Assembly (NCBI RefSeq): GCF_001542815.1
Contig: NZ_CP006992.1
Location: forward strand, 2,981,501-3,045,500
Origin: Methylobacterium sp. AMS5
GTDB taxonomy: Bacteria > Pseudomonadota > Alphaproteobacteria > Rhizobiales > Beijerinckiaceae
Length of the DNA stretch: 64,000 nucleotides
Direction: 5' to 3'
A model generated the notes under the pieces. It saw nothing but the letters and a program-made list of their open reading frames with translations, made no database searches and was not told where the DNA came from. Positions 27,456 through 37,270 of this stretch are shown here, piece by piece. Made by a program: the position numbers and the translations under genes. Position 1 is the first letter of the stretch. The number at the start of each line of letters is the position of its first letter.

Positions 27456-29246
27456 TCAGACGGGGGCCGCCTGCGCTGGCGATACGCCGGAATCGTCCGA
27501 CAATTGCAGCCGGTGCAGGCGGGCATAGGTCCCGCTTGCGGCCACCAGTTCGTCGTGGCGGCCGCGTTCGATCACCCGGCCGGCCTCCAGCACCGCGATG
27601 CGGCCCGCCTCGCGCACGGTCGAGAGGCGGTGGGCGATGACCAGCGTCGTGCGCCCGCGCATCAGCCGCTCCAGCGCCTCCTGCACGAGGTGCTCGGATT
27701 CGGAATCGAGGGCGGAGGTCGCCTCGTCGAGGAGCAGGATCGGCGCGTTCTTGAGGAAGGCGCGGGCGAGCGAGATGCGCTGGCGCTCACCGCCCGAGAG
27801 CCGGCCGCCGCCCGGCCCGACCCGGAACGCGTAACCCTCGCCCAGACGCGTGATGAAACCGTGCGCCGCCGCGGCCCGCGCCGCCGCCTCGATCTCGTCC
27901 TGCGTCGCGCCGGGCCGGCCGAAGCCGATATTGGCGGCGACGGTATCGTCGAACAGCACCACTTCCTGCGACACCACCGCGATCGCCGCACGCAAGGAGG
28001 CGATGGTCACGTCGCGCACGTCGGTGCCGTCGATGAGAACCCGGCCCGCCGTCACGTCCTGAAGCCGGGGGACGAGGTTGAGCAGGGAGGATTTGCCGGA
28101 GCCGGAACGCCCGACGAGTGCCGTGGTCGAGCCCGCGGGCACCACGAGGTCGATGCCCTCGAGGGCGGGCGCATCGGCCCGGTAGCGGAAATGCACGTTC
28201 TCGAAGCGGATCTCGCCCCGCGTTACCGTGAGCGGACGGGCCGCCGCGGATTCGCGGATCGTCGGCTGCTCGTCCATCAGGGCGAAGTAGCGCGTCAGCG
28301 CCGCCGCGGCCTCCTGCAGGATGGCGTTGAGGGTGCCGAGCGCCCGGGCCGGCTGCGCGGCGAGCAGGAGCGCGGCGACATAGCCGGTGAAGTCGCCGAC
28401 GGTGCGGTCGCCCGACATCACCCGCTGGCCCACCAGCACCAGCACGCCCGCCACGGCGAGACCGCCGCCGATCTCCATCAGCGGGTCGAGCCGTCCGCGC
28501 GCGTTGGCCGCCTTCATCTTCAGGCGGCGCACCTCGTCCAGAGCCTGCGCCGCGCGGTCCTTGAGATAACCTTCGAGGGCATAGGTCTTGGCGACGCGGG
28601 CGCCCTGGAGGCTCTCGGTGATGAGGCTCGCGGTCGCGCCCATCTGCTCCTGGGTCGTGGTCGAGACCTGGCGCAGCCGCTTGCCGATCCGGTTGACCGG
28701 GCCGGCGACGAGAGGGGCCGTGACCGCGGCGGCGAGCGTCAGCAGCGGGTCCATCCAGACCAGTGCGATCACCAGTGCGGCCAGCATCGCCACATCGCGC
28801 AGCAGCACCGTCGAGATGCGGGTCAACGCCTCCTTGATGAAGGCGAAGTCGGTGGTGAAGCGCTGGGTGAAGGCCGCCGGGCTTTCGCGGCCGAGCTGGG
28901 CGAGGTCGGCATCGATCAGGTGGGCGTAGAGCGCGGCCTGCATGTCGGCCTCGACGCGGGTGACGACCCGGTTGGTCAGCACCGTCTGCCCGAACAGGGC
29001 GAAGCCGCGCGCGGACGTGACCGCGATGACGATGAGCGGGCCGTAGGCCAGGGCGCTCATGTCCTTCCGGTCGAACGCGTCGAAGGCGGCCTTGATGAGA
29101 GCGGGGTAGAGCCCCGTCGCCACGCCGACGACGGTGATGAGCACGAGGACCACCGCGAGCGTCGCGCGGTGGGGGGCGAGCCACTCCCGCCAGAGCCGCC
29201 CGAGCAGGGGAAGGGTGTCGCCTCTCAGGAGCGGCCGGCGCGCCAT
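27456..29246 (-). CDS. MsbA-like ABC exporter (fused membrane and ATPase domains)
   Basis: 596 residues from ATG 29246. The type I exporter membrane domain fills about 20-320 with six helices; the ATPase domain about 345-580 has Walker A VGRSGSGKSSL, Q-loop VVSQEVVLFDD, signature RLSGGERQRISLARA and Walker B ILLLDEATSALDSESE. The order and length fit MsbA-type lipid or drug exporters. The substrate is not evident. No neighbour points to lipid A synthesis. Confidence 0.9.
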   Translation of the reverse strand: MARRPLLRGDTLPLLGRLWREWLAPHRATLAVVLVLITVVGVATGLYPALIKAAFDAFDRKDMSALAYGPLIVIAVTSARGFALFGQTVLTNRVVTRVEADMQAALYAHLIDADLAQLGRESPAAFTQRFTTDFAFIKEALTRISTVLLRDVAMLAALVIALVWMDPLLTLAAAVTAPLVAGPVNRIGKRLRQVSTTTQEQMGATASLITESLQGARVAKTYALEGYLKDRAAQALDEVRRLKMKAANARGRLDPLMEIGGGLAVAGVLVLVGQRVMSGDRTVGDFTGYVAALLLAAQPARALGTLNAILQEAAAALTRYFALMDEQPTIRESAAARPLTVTRGEIRFENVHFRYRADAPALEGIDLVVPAGSTTALVGRSGSGKSSLLNLVPRLQDVTAGRVLIDGTDVRDVTIASLRAAIAVVSQEVVLFDDTVAANIGFGRPGATQDEIEAAARAAAAHGFITRLGEGYAFRVGPGGGRLSGGERQRISLARAFLKNAPILLLDEATSALDSESEHLVQEALERLMRGRTTLVIAHRLSTVREAGRIAVLEAGRVIERGRHDELVAASGTYARLHRLQLSDDSGVSPAQAAPV

Positions 29247-29366
29247 CTTGTACCGTGTCTGTGCTGACCCCGGCGGAACGCCGGGGCCCGCGGTGTTTGC
29301 AGCCGTAAGGGCCGTGGATCAAGCGCGGGCGGTTGCCTGCCTTGAAACCCGGCCTCCGCGCGAGCG

Positions 29367-29900
29367 CTACTCGCCCCCGTGCCGGTGCCGATGCTCGCCG
29401 AACGGACGCATCGGCCGGGCGAGCACCATGGCGCGGCGCTTCTGGCCCTCGTCCAGGCTGGCGAAGAGCGGCGTGCTGGCCTCGGCGAGCTTGCGCAGAG
29501 CCTCGCCGCGGGCGGTGGCCGCATCCGCCATCGCGCGGAGTGCCGCAGGGGCGTCCTCGGTCATCCTGCCGCGCCCGCGCCGCGCCTCGCGTTGGGCGTC
29601 CCGCTGTTTGGAGAGATCGCGCAGAGCGGTCTCGACCGGCAGCCACAACGCCTCCTGCTCGGGGTTCAGCTTCAGGCCCGCATGCAGGCCGGCGATGCGG
29701 GCGTCGGTGAAGGCGGCCCGGTCCTCGGCCGAGAGCGCCGCCCAATGCCCGTGCCGATGGCCGTGGGGGCCGTCCGCGAAGGGGCCGCCCCGATCACCGG
29801 CGCGCACCGCCGCGGACCCGAAGCCGGCCGCACCGAGGACCGCCAGCCCTGCCAGCAGGAGCCCGGCCACGCTTCGCTTGCTCAGGTTCGGCTTGGTCAT
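29367..29900 (-). CDS. Spy/CpxP-like periplasmic protein (LTxxQ type)
   Basis: 177 residues from ATG 29900. A Sec signal (SVAGLLLAGLAVLGAAGFGSA) is followed by a His/Gly-rich segment (GPHGHRHGHWAALSAED) and helical repeats LNPEQEALWLPVETALRDL and FASLDEGQKRRAMVLARPM, with a His-rich tail. Spy-like proteins are periplasmic chaperones or metal-responsive factors. The His-rich ends suggest metal binding (inference). It diverges from the znuA-like gene across 219 bp. Confidence 0.82.
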   Translation of the reverse strand: MTKPNLSKRSVAGLLLAGLAVLGAAGFGSAAVRAGDRGGPFADGPHGHRHGHWAALSAEDRAAFTDARIAGLHAGLKLNPEQEALWLPVETALRDLSKQRDAQREARRGRGRMTEDAPAALRAMADAATARGEALRKLAEASTPLFASLDEGQKRRAMVLARPMRPFGEHRHRHGGE

Positions 29901-30072
29901 GACACATCTTCCATCATTCAAGGGCCCGTGCCCCAACCCTGAGAGGATGCGTCCGCCCCTTCTCTCGCATGTGTCCGCGCGTCTCCGGTTTGTGTCTGCT
30001 CCATGAAACCTTCTCCATGTTGGCAGCCCGGCCCGTTCTCCGCGGCTCCATCTCAACCCAGCCCTTGGAGAT

Positions 30073-30093
30073 GTGATAATGTTACATTATTAC
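30073..30093. promoter_or_regulatory. putative Zur box upstream of the zinc-binding protein gene
   Basis: A 21-bp palindrome with one mismatch, GTGATAATGT-T-ACATTATTAC, ending 26 bases before the start codon, in a locally AT-rich stretch. AT-rich TGTTA-type palindromes of this layout are Zur operators in Proteobacteria. Confidence 0.75.
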
Positions 30094-30119
30094 TACGGCT
30101 GAGCGGAGGAGTTTTCGGT

Positions 30120-31049
30120 ATGGGTTTGGGCGTGGGGCGCGGCGTCGCGATCGTGGTTCTGGTTTGGCTCGGCCTCGCGCCGTCGATGGCCGCGGCGGAC
30201 GGCGCGCGGCTGAAGGCGGTGGCGACCTTCTCGATCCTGGCCGATCTCGTGGCGCAGGTCGGCGGCGAGCAGGTCGCGGTGACGAGCCTCGTCGGGCCGG
30301 ACGCAGACGCTCACGGCTATTCCCCCACGCCGGGCGACGCCCGCAAGCTGGCCGAGGCGAATCTCGTCGTCGTCAACGGCCTCGGCTTCGAGGGCTGGAT
30401 GGAGCGGCTGATCAAGGCCTCGGGCACCAAGGCGCCGGTCACCGTCGCCTCCAAGGGGGTGAAGACGGTCGCGGGCAGCCACGACCACGATCACGCCGAG
30501 GATCACGGACACGATCACGGCGACCACCCCGATCCGCATGCCTGGCAGAACGTGGCGAATGCCAAGCTCTACGTCGCCAACATCCGCGACGGCCTCAGCG
30601 CCGCCGACCCGGACCACGCCTCGCTCTACGCCGCGAACGCCGCCGCCTACACGCAGAAGCTCGACGCGCTGGACGCGGAGATCCGCGCGGCTTTGGGCGC
30701 GATCCCGGAAGAGCGGCGTCGGATCATCACCACGCACGATTCCTTCGGCTATTTCAGCGCCGCCTACGGCATGCGCTTCCTGGCGCCGCAGGGCATCTCC
30801 ACGGATAGCGAGGCCGGCCCGAAGGATGTCGCCCGCATCATCCGCCAGATCCGCCGGGACAAGGTGCCGGCGGTGTTCGTGGAGAGCATCGCCGACCCGC
30901 GGCTGATGCAGCAGATCGCCCGCGAAAGCGGCGCCAAGGTCGGCGGGCGGATCTACTCCGACGCGCTGAGCGCGCCGGGGGGGCCGGCCCCCGGCTATCT
31001 CGAGATGATGCGCGCCAATCTCAGCGCGTTCCGGGACGCGCTGAGCTGA
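30120..31049 (+). CDS. znuA: zinc ABC transporter substrate-binding protein (ZnuA-like)
   Basis: 309 residues from ATG 30120, with GGAGGAG about 8 bases before it. Signal peptide (GVAIVVLVWLGLAPSMAAA), then the cluster A-I metal-binding fold: DAHGYSPTPGDARKLAEANL near 61-80 holds the first His ligand; a His/Asp-rich loop (SHDHDHAEDHGHDHGDH near 121-137) is typical of zinc-specific members; further ligands lie in TTHDSFGYFSAAYG near 203 and near SDALSAPGG. It captures periplasmic zinc. ZnuB and ZnuC partners are not adjacent. Confidence 0.9.
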   Translation: MGLGVGRGVAIVVLVWLGLAPSMAAADGARLKAVATFSILADLVAQVGGEQVAVTSLVGPDADAHGYSPTPGDARKLAEANLVVVNGLGFEGWMERLIKASGTKAPVTVASKGVKTVAGSHDHDHAEDHGHDHGDHPDPHAWQNVANAKLYVANIRDGLSAADPDHASLYAANAAAYTQKLDALDAEIRAALGAIPEERRRIITTHDSFGYFSAAYGMRFLAPQGISTDSEAGPKDVARIIRQIRRDKVPAVFVESIADPRLMQQIARESGAKVGGRIYSDALSAPGGPAPGYLEMMRANLSAFRDALS

Positions 31050-31073
31050 CGGGGCGTCGCATCCTTCCGGGGA

Positions 31074-32246
31074 TCAGGCCGGCGCCAGAAGCGGCATGGT
31101 CCGGCGCCGGCGCAGGGCGAAAAGCCCGCCGGCCACGAGGAGCGCCGCGGCGATGATGCCGAGGGCGAGCAACGGCCGGTAGGCCAGCCATGCCAGCGCG
31201 ATCACGGTCGGCCCGACGAGCAGGGTCGCGGCCAGAGCGATCAGGAAGGTCGCCCCCGCCACGACGCTTCCCAGCAACGGGACGAGGCTCGCGAGCAGGT
31301 TCACTGGCGCGAAGAACAGGCCGAAGCCGATCAGCAGCACCACCATTCCGGCGATTCGCAGGATCCAGGTCATCACCCGGTTGTCCTCGTGGCCCCTGGC
31401 GATGAGTGCCTCGGCCGAGAGCGTTCCGGGTTCGGCCAACAGGATCTCCTCGCCGTTCGTCGTACGGAAGGGCGTGAGGCCCGTGCCCTCCTGCCGGCCG
31501 ATGAAGGACGCCGGCCGCTCCGGCGCTCGATGATAGAGGATCTTCAAGTCGCCCACCTTCGGCTCGGCGGCGTCGCGACCGACGAAGTAGGCACCGCCAT
31601 CCACGATCGCCGGACGGCCGGTCGCGCGGGCGAGAGCGGCGGCGCCCGCGGCATCGGCCGCCACGGGCTCGTCGGCGACAAGCATCTGCGCCGCCTGCGC
31701 ACCGACCGGAACGGCGTCGATTCGCGCATCCGCCGCCCCGAGGTGGCGCGACCGGATCGCGGGAAAGGACGGGTTCTGGTGGCCGGAGGGCGCGTGGAAA
31801 CGGTCCGACGCAATCGGGTGTGCCGACCATTCGCGCCGATAGGTGTATTTCCGGTCCTGGCCGCTGCCGGACTCGGACTCGCGCCACTGGTACATCTCGA
31901 CCTGCCGATCGAGATGGATGCCCGGAACATGCAGGCCGACCTGCGTGTCGGCCACGCCCGCAGCACTCGTCACGGTCCCGGCGATGTGGACCGGTTTGCC
32001 GTCGAGAGCGGGGTCGCGCCGGTCGGTCGGGATCGAGCGGACGACCGTACCCAACTCGGCCAGCGCCTTGGCGACGTGGACGGCATGTCCCTCGTTCCAG
32101 AACAGGCCGAAACAGGCGAGCGGAACGAGGACGATCCCGAACAGAATCGCCACGAAGCTGCCGCCAAGCCGTTCTCCGAAGCCCTGCGGTGCGGCCACCG
32201 CATCGGCATCGGAAGAATTCGCGAAGATGTCGTCCTGATCCGCCAT
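31074..32246 (-). CDS. TMEM43 (LUMA)-like membrane protein
   Basis: 390 residues from ATG 32246. One helix near 30-50 (FVAILFGIVLVPLACFGLFW), a large extracytoplasmic domain to about 285, then three or four helices (TWILRIAGMVVLLIGFGLFF, LASLVPLLGSVVAGATFLIA, LLVGPTVIALAWLAYRPLL), the TMEM43 layout. YRREWSAHPIASDRFHAPSGHQNP is a conserved family stretch. Eukaryotic TMEM43 organises inner nuclear membrane proteins; the bacterial role is unknown. Confidence 0.85.
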   Translation of the reverse strand: MADQDDIFANSSDADAVAAPQGFGERLGGSFVAILFGIVLVPLACFGLFWNEGHAVHVAKALAELGTVVRSIPTDRRDPALDGKPVHIAGTVTSAAGVADTQVGLHVPGIHLDRQVEMYQWRESESGSGQDRKYTYRREWSAHPIASDRFHAPSGHQNPSFPAIRSRHLGAADARIDAVPVGAQAAQMLVADEPVAADAAGAAALARATGRPAIVDGGAYFVGRDAAEPKVGDLKILYHRAPERPASFIGRQEGTGLTPFRTTNGEEILLAEPGTLSAEALIARGHEDNRVMTWILRIAGMVVLLIGFGLFFAPVNLLASLVPLLGSVVAGATFLIALAATLLVGPTVIALAWLAYRPLLALGIIAAALLVAGGLFALRRRRTMPLLAPA

Positions 32247-32390
32247 GGCCCGTCACCCGCCTCCGGCGCGGTGCCGAAGGCGTCGCGCGTCACGCGGTGA
32301 CCGTAGCGCAGGATCGGCGGGCCGGCGGCCGGTTTGTCTTGACCCGGCGTCCCAGAGATCGGTGTATCGTCCCCTCGCGGCGGCCCGGTC

Positions 32391-32642
32391 TCAGCCGCCC
32401 GTCATCGGCGGGAAGAAGGCGATCTCCTGCGCCCCGGCGATGGCGCTGCCGGGCTTGGCATGGACCCGGTCGATCGCCGCGCGCACCACGCCTTCATTCT
32501 CGAAGGCGTAGGCGTATTCCTCGCCCCGCGTCTTCAGCCAGCCGATCAGGTCGGCGACGGTGGCGACGCCCTCGGGCGGGCTCACCGTCTCCTCGGGCTT
32601 GCCGACGCGCTCGCGCACCCAGGCGAAATAGACGAGCTTCAT
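32391..32642 (-). CDS. moaD: molybdopterin synthase small subunit MoaD
   Basis: 83 residues from ATG 32642 (ATG 32651 also possible). Beta-grasp fold with YFAWVRERVG near the start and the C-terminal Gly-Gly (FFPPMTGG) that becomes the thiocarboxylate donating sulfur to precursor Z. It follows uvrC and pgsA, as in many Rhizobiales, where moaE normally comes next; here no moaE follows. Confidence 0.9.
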   Translation of the reverse strand: MKLVYFAWVRERVGKPEETVSPPEGVATVADLIGWLKTRGEEYAYAFENEGVVRAAIDRVHAKPGSAIAGAQEIAFFPPMTGG

Positions 32643-32696
32643 CGCATGCATCCCCGGCGGCGCCGCGAAGCGCCGCGCCAAAGAATCCCAACACAA

Positions 32697-33296
32697 TCAG
32701 CGTGGATCGTCGATCACGTGCCGGATCCCGGCCCTCATGTAGTCCCAGCCGGTGTAGAGCGTGAGGGCTGCGGCGAGCCAGAGCAGGACGATGCCGACGG
32801 TGAGGCTGCCGGGAATGACGGCCTCGCCGGCCGGGCCGGCGACGAGGAAGCCGAGGGCGATGAGCTGGACCGTCGTCTTCCACTTCGCGATGCGGCTGAC
32901 CGGCAGACCGACCTTCAACTCCGCCAGATACTCGCGCAGGCCGGAAACCAGCACCTCGCGGCACAGGATGACGATGGCCGCCCAGAGCGACATGCCGGCA
33001 ATGGTACGGTCGGCCGCCAGCATCAGAAGGAGGGCGGAAACGAGGAGCTTGTCGGCAATCGGATCGAGCATCCGCCCGAGCGCCGAACTCTGCGCCCAGG
33101 CGCGGGCGACGTAGCCGTCGAGATAGTCGGTGATCGCGGCGGCTACGAACACACCGAAGGCGGTCCAGCGTGCGGCGAACTCGTCCGGCCAGAACAGCAG
33201 GACGACGACGACCGGCACCGCGACGAGGCGGCCGTAGGTGAGGCAGTTCGCGAGCGTCCAGGCCTGCGACCGGCGTCGGGGGAGGACGGCGTTCAT
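32697..33296 (-). CDS. pgsA: CDP-diacylglycerol-glycerol-3-phosphate 3-phosphatidyltransferase
   Basis: 199 residues from ATG 33296. The CDP-alcohol phosphotransferase motif D-x2-DG-x2-AR-x8-G-x3-D-x3-D is complete in DYLDGYVARAW and GRMLDPIAD (about 57-82). Four or more helices follow. It makes phosphatidylglycerophosphate for phospholipid synthesis. Lies between uvrC and moaD on the same strand. Confidence 0.94.
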   Translation of the reverse strand: MNAVLPRRRSQAWTLANCLTYGRLVAVPVVVVLLFWPDEFAARWTAFGVFVAAAITDYLDGYVARAWAQSSALGRMLDPIADKLLVSALLLMLAADRTIAGMSLWAAIVILCREVLVSGLREYLAELKVGLPVSRIAKWKTTVQLIALGFLVAGPAGEAVIPGSLTVGIVLLWLAAALTLYTGWDYMRAGIRHVIDDPR

Positions 33297-33381
33297 CGGC
33301 GGGGTGAAATCACGGGCGGCGGGGGGCGTCAACCGCGGCGTTGCTGCATCGGGTGCGGGCTCTCTCGGCACGGGGCTCGGC

Positions 33382-35430
33382 TCAAGCATTGGCATGGAAG
33401 AAGTCGTAGACCGCCCGCGCGGTGGCGGCGTTCACGCCCGGCGCCTTGGCGAGATCCTCCAAGGCGGCGCGTTCGATGGCTTTCACCGTGCCGAAATGGT
33501 GCAGCAGCGCGCGCTTGCGAGTGGGGCCGATCCCGGCGATCTCGTCGAGCGGGTTTTTCGTCATCTCGCGCTTGCGCCGTGCCCGGTGGGTGCCGATGGC
33601 GAAACGGTGGGCCTCGTCGCGCAGGCGCTGCACGAAATAGAGCACGGGATCGCGCGGCGGCAGCTTGAACGGGCTGCGGCCGGGCACGAAGAACGTCTCG
33701 CGGCCCGCATCGCGGTCGCGGCCCTTGGCGATGCCGACCAGCGGCACGCCGGTCACGCCGATCTCGGCAAGCGAGGCGCGGGCCGCCTCCAATTGTCCGG
33801 CGCCACCGTCGATCAGAACGAGGTCGGGCCAGGCCGGAAAAGCGTCGGGATCGTCGGGCACCTCGACCACGGCCGGAACGGCCTGCTCCGGAGCCTGAGA
33901 CTCGCCGGCCTCGCCCTCCTGCGGGGTGCGCGGCGCCTCCTTGGCCAGCCGCTTGAAGCGGCGGGTCAGCACCTCGCGCATCATCCCGAAATCGTCGCCG
34001 GGGGTCAGCTCCTCCGACTTGATGTTGAAGGTGCGGTAATGCGTCTTCATGAATCCGGTCGGCCCGGCAACGATCATGCCGCCGACCGCCGCCGTGCCGG
34101 AAATGTGCGAGTTGTCGTAGACCTCGACACGGCGGGGCGGCTTGTCGAGGCCGAAGGCTTGGCCCAGCGCCGTCAGGAGCTTGCCCTGCGAGGCGGTGTC
34201 GGCGAGCCGGCGCCCGAGTGCCTCCTTGGCGTTGCGTTGCGCGTAATCGACGAGGTTCTTGCGCTCGCCCCGCTGCGGCTGGTGGACCTCGACGCGGTGC
34301 TCGACCCGGCTCGACAGGGCGGCGGCCACGAGTTCGGCGTCCTCGATCGTGTGGCTGACGAGGACGAGCCGGGGAGCGGGCTTGTCGTCGTAGAACTGCG
34401 AGATGAACGAGGCCAGCACCTCGTCCACGCTCATCGAGCGGTCGGCCTTGGGGAAGTAGGCGCGGTTGCCCCAGTTCTGGAAGTTGCGGAAGAAGAACAC
34501 CTCGATGCAGAACTGGCCCGCCTGCTCGTCGATGGCGAACACGTCGGCCTCCTCGACCCCTTGGGTGTTCACCCCCTGCGTGCCCTGGATCGCCGAGAGC
34601 GCGGCGATGCGGTCGCGGAACCGCGCGGCACGCTCGAATTCGAGCGCCTCGGAGGCGTGCTGCATCTCCTCGCGCATCCGGTCCTTCACGGCGTTGGATT
34701 TGCCGGACAGGAAGGCTCGCGCGTTGTCGGCCAAGGCGACGTAGTCTTCGGAAGATATCTCGCCGGTGCAGGGGCCGGAGCAGCGCTTGATCTGGTAGAG
34801 CAGGCAGGGCCGGGTGCGGTTCTCGTAATAGCTGTCCGAGCAGGTCCGCATCAGGAAGGCGCGCTGGAGCGCGTTGACCGTGCGGTTGACCGCCCAGACA
34901 TTGGCGAAGGGGCCGTAGTAATTGCCCTTCCGGCGGCGCGCGCCGCGATGCTTGACGATCTGCGGCGCCGGCCCGTCGCTGGTCAGCAGGATGTAGGGGA
35001 ACGACTTGTCGTCGCGCATCAGCACATTGAAGCGCGGCTTCAGCTGCTTGATGAGGTTGGCCTCCAGCAGCAGCGCTTCGGTCTCGGTCGCGGTGGTGAC
35101 GAACTCCATCGCCGCCGTCTGGGCGATCATGCGGGCGATGCGGTTGGAATGCGCCTGACCGCGGGCGTAGGAGCCGACGCGGGCCTTCAGGTTCTTGGCC
35201 TTGCCGACATAGAGCACGTCGCCCTTGGCGTCGAACATCCGGTAGACGCCCGGCGAGGTCGGCAGGGTCGACCAGAACCGGCGGATGATCTCGGTGCCCG
35301 CCTGGACGGCACCGGGCTCGAAATCGAAGTCGATCTCGGGCGCCTCGTCGAGGGAGGCAGCCTCGGTCTCGTCCTCGTCGAACCCGTCGGGCGGGACGTC
35401 GTCGAAGGCGGATCGGGTCGCGCGGCTCAT
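33382..35430 (-). CDS. uvrC: excinuclease ABC subunit C
   Basis: 682 residues from ATG 35430. After an acidic N-terminal extension of about 45 residues comes the GIY-YIG nuclease ([20 protein letters not shown], about 58-78), the cysteine motif [13 protein letters not shown], a UVR segment, the RNase H-like nuclease ([18 protein letters not shown] and [15 protein letters not shown]) and C-terminal helix-hairpin-helix repeats ([34 protein letters not shown]). It makes both incisions in nucleotide excision repair. Confidence 0.95.
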   Translation of the reverse strand: MSRATRSAFDDVPPDGFDEDETEAASLDEAPEIDFDFEPGAVQAGTEIIRRFWSTLPTSPGVYRMFDAKGDVLYVGKAKNLKARVGSYARGQAHSNRIARMIAQTAAMEFVTTATETEALLLEANLIKQLKPRFNVLMRDDKSFPYILLTSDGPAPQIVKHRGARRRKGNYYGPFANVWAVNRTVNALQRAFLMRTCSDSYYENRTRPCLLYQIKRCSGPCTGEISSEDYVALADNARAFLSGKSNAVKDRMREEMQHASEALEFERAARFRDRIAALSAIQGTQGVNTQGVEEADVFAIDEQAGQFCIEVFFFRNFQNWGNRAYFPKADRSMSVDEVLASFISQFYDDKPAPRLVLVSHTIEDAELVAAALSSRVEHRVEVHQPQRGERKNLVDYAQRNAKEALGRRLADTASQGKLLTALGQAFGLDKPPRRVEVYDNSHISGTAAVGGMIVAGPTGFMKTHYRTFNIKSEELTPGDDFGMMREVLTRRFKRLAKEAPRTPQEGEAGESQAPEQAVPAVVEVPDDPDAFPAWPDLVLIDGGAGQLEAARASLAEIGVTGVPLVGIAKGRDRDAGRETFFVPGRSPFKLPPRDPVLYFVQRLRDEAHRFAIGTHRARRKREMTKNPLDEIAGIGPTRKRALLHHFGTVKAIERAALEDLAKAPGVNAATARAVYDFFHANA

Positions 35431-35525
35431 GGCTCCGATGTAAGCCGCGCCGATTCCGGTTGAAAGGGCCGCGGTGGCCTGAGGCGGGACAATCGCCTGC
35501 GGCGATGGCCCTGAGACGCGGGGCG

Positions 35526-36251
35526 TCAGTCGAACAGGGCGTCGATGTCCGACTGATCGACGTGGCCGGGATCGTCCTGAAGCTTCGGTCCGTTGAGGAG
35601 CGAGCTCTCGTCGTTCTCGTCGACCGCGGCCGTTTCGACGGCGAGCAGGTCGCGGAAGCCTTCGAGGTTGCTCCAGGCCTCGATGACGCGGTCGAGATGC
35701 TCCTCGACGAATTTCAGCACGTTGACGATCTTGCTGATGCGCTGACCGGTCAGATCCTGGAAGTTGCAGGCCTCATAGGCCGAGACGACGTTGTCGAGGA
35801 TGCCGTCGATCCCCTCCTGCGCCGCCTTGGGCAGACGCAGGCCGCGCATCATGTTGGCGTTGGTCTCGATCCGCTCGATGCTGCCGAGGATCGTCGAGGT
35901 GGCCTCTTCGGTCGACTCGACCACAGCATCGAGTTCGCCGGCGACGCGGCGCATGCCCTTGCCCGTGGTCTCGGAGCGGTGGAGGCTCGCGATCTCGCCC
36001 TTGGTGCGGGTGATCGCTTCCTTCATCACCTCGAGTTCGTGGCGCATGGCGAACGCTTCGCTGAGTTCGCGGCGGCAGGCTTCGATGGTCTCGCCGGCAC
36101 TGGCCTGCGTGATGCGACGCAGGTCGTTGATCGCCGTCAGGATCTCGTCGAGCCGCGGGTTCGGCGCTGACTCCGCCGGAGCCGCAGAGATACCGGCCGC
36201 CGGAACGGGCAAGCCCAGGCTTTCCTCGATGCGGTAGCGTTTGGTGATCAT
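35526..36251 (-). CDS. cheZ: CheZ-like protein phosphatase
   Basis: 241 residues from ATG 36251. Long helices with a central [21 protein letters not shown] (about 160-180), the CheZ phosphatase signature with the catalytic Gln in QDLTGQR, and a C-terminal acidic peptide [10 protein letters not shown] that matches the CheY-binding tail. It would dephosphorylate CheY-like regulators. Standing alone, it may act on chemotaxis or another receiver. Confidence 0.85.
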   Translation of the reverse strand: MITKRYRIEESLGLPVPAAGISAAPAESAPNPRLDEILTAINDLRRITQASAGETIEACRRELSEAFAMRHELEVMKEAITRTKGEIASLHRSETTGKGMRRVAGELDAVVESTEEATSTILGSIERIETNANMMRGLRLPKAAQEGIDGILDNVVSAYEACNFQDLTGQRISKIVNVLKFVEEHLDRVIEAWSNLEGFRDLLAVETAAVDENDESSLLNGPKLQDDPGHVDQSDIDALFD

Positions 36252-36480
36252 CGGTCCGACAGGCCTTCGAGCAAAAATCTCGTTTGATACAATCCCGTGC
36301 AGTGGTTTCGATTTGCTGAAATTTTCCAGCGGAGCGACGGCATTTACGGCTCGTTGACGACGACCCGGACTTAGCGGGGGCTCGAGCCTCGGAAAGAATT
36401 GTTCACCACGTCCGTTCATCGCCCGCAGGCACGACCCGGAAAAGACTTGCCGCATTGCATGGGCAGGTTGGGAGCCGGGG

Positions 36481-37191
36481 ATGCGGGGCAAGTGGAGCGT
36501 GGCGCTGGCGGCGCTGGCGGTGATGGGTTCGAGCGTGGTGGCGCGGGCGGAGCCGGGCCGCTACGGCGGCGGCTTCATTGAGTTCCTGATGACGGGGGAC
36601 GGGCACGGCCCGACCCGGCGCCCCGCCGTGGACGGTTACGGCGCTCTCGGCGAGCCGCGGCCGGTGGCCGTCATGCAGCCGCGCGCCCGGTTCGCGGCGC
36701 TGCCGACGGGGCCGGCACCCGAGGAGGGTCGGATTGCGCGGGCAGTCGATCCGCGCTTCGCCCGGCAGGTCGTCGCCTATGACGGGCCGGGACGGGCCGG
36801 CCAGATCGTGATCGATACGAACGCCAAGTATCTCTACCTCATACAGTCGGCCGGGCAGGCCATCCGCTACGGCATCGGCGTCGGACGACCGGGCTTCGTC
36901 TGGACCGGCGCGAAGACGATCTCGGCCAAGCGTGAATGGCCCGATTGGACGCCGCCCGCCGAAATGCTCCGGCGACGCCCCGACCTTCCCCGCCACATGG
37001 TGGGGGGCCCGGAGAATCCGCTCGGAGCGCGCGCGATGTATCTCGGCACCTCGCTCTACCGCATTCACGGCACCAACGAGCCGCACACGATCGGTCAGAA
37101 CGTCTCCTCGGGCTGCATCCGCATGATGAATGAAGACGTGATCGACCTCTACGAGCGCACGCCGGTCGGCACCCGCGTCGAGGTCATCTGA
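36481..37191 (+). CDS. L,D-transpeptidase (YkuD domain), secreted
   Basis: 236 residues from ATG 36481. Signal peptide (WSVALAALAVMGSSVVARAE), then a YkuD domain about 100-236: IVIDTNAKYLYLIQSAGQA, FVWTGAKTISAKREWPDWTP, and the catalytic motif RIHGTNEPHTIGQNVSSGCI with the Cys near 216, then RMMNEDVIDLYERTPVGTRV. These enzymes form 3-3 peptidoglycan crosslinks or attach proteins to the wall. It is a paralogue of the lipoprotein enzyme at 52.0-52.7 kb. Confidence 0.92.
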   Translation: MRGKWSVALAALAVMGSSVVARAEPGRYGGGFIEFLMTGDGHGPTRRPAVDGYGALGEPRPVAVMQPRARFAALPTGPAPEEGRIARAVDPRFARQVVAYDGPGRAGQIVIDTNAKYLYLIQSAGQAIRYGIGVGRPGFVWTGAKTISAKREWPDWTPPAEMLRRRPDLPRHMVGGPENPLGARAMYLGTSLYRIHGTNEPHTIGQNVSSGCIRMMNEDVIDLYERTPVGTRVEVI

Positions 37192-37210
37192 CGTCATCCG
37201 TCAAAAGCAG

Positions 37211-37242
37211 AAGCCCGGCGCCGTGGGAGCGGCGTCGGGCTT
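37211..37242. terminator. hairpin between convergent genes, likely bidirectional terminator
   Basis: A 13-bp stem with one G-T pair: AAGCCCGGCGCCG against CGGCGTCGGGCTT, loop TGGGAG. It sits between the ends of the L,D-transpeptidase and DUF2076 genes; a short T-rich stretch follows on the minus strand. Confidence 0.7.
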
Positions 37243-37270
37243 CGCGAGTCTTCAGGGCGTTCGGGCGGGA

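Noticed and set aside
29275..29298. GGAAC with GTTT 15 bases later, near the MsbA-like gene
   Set aside because: The spacer is one base short, the -10 is weak, and no plus-strand gene starts downstream.
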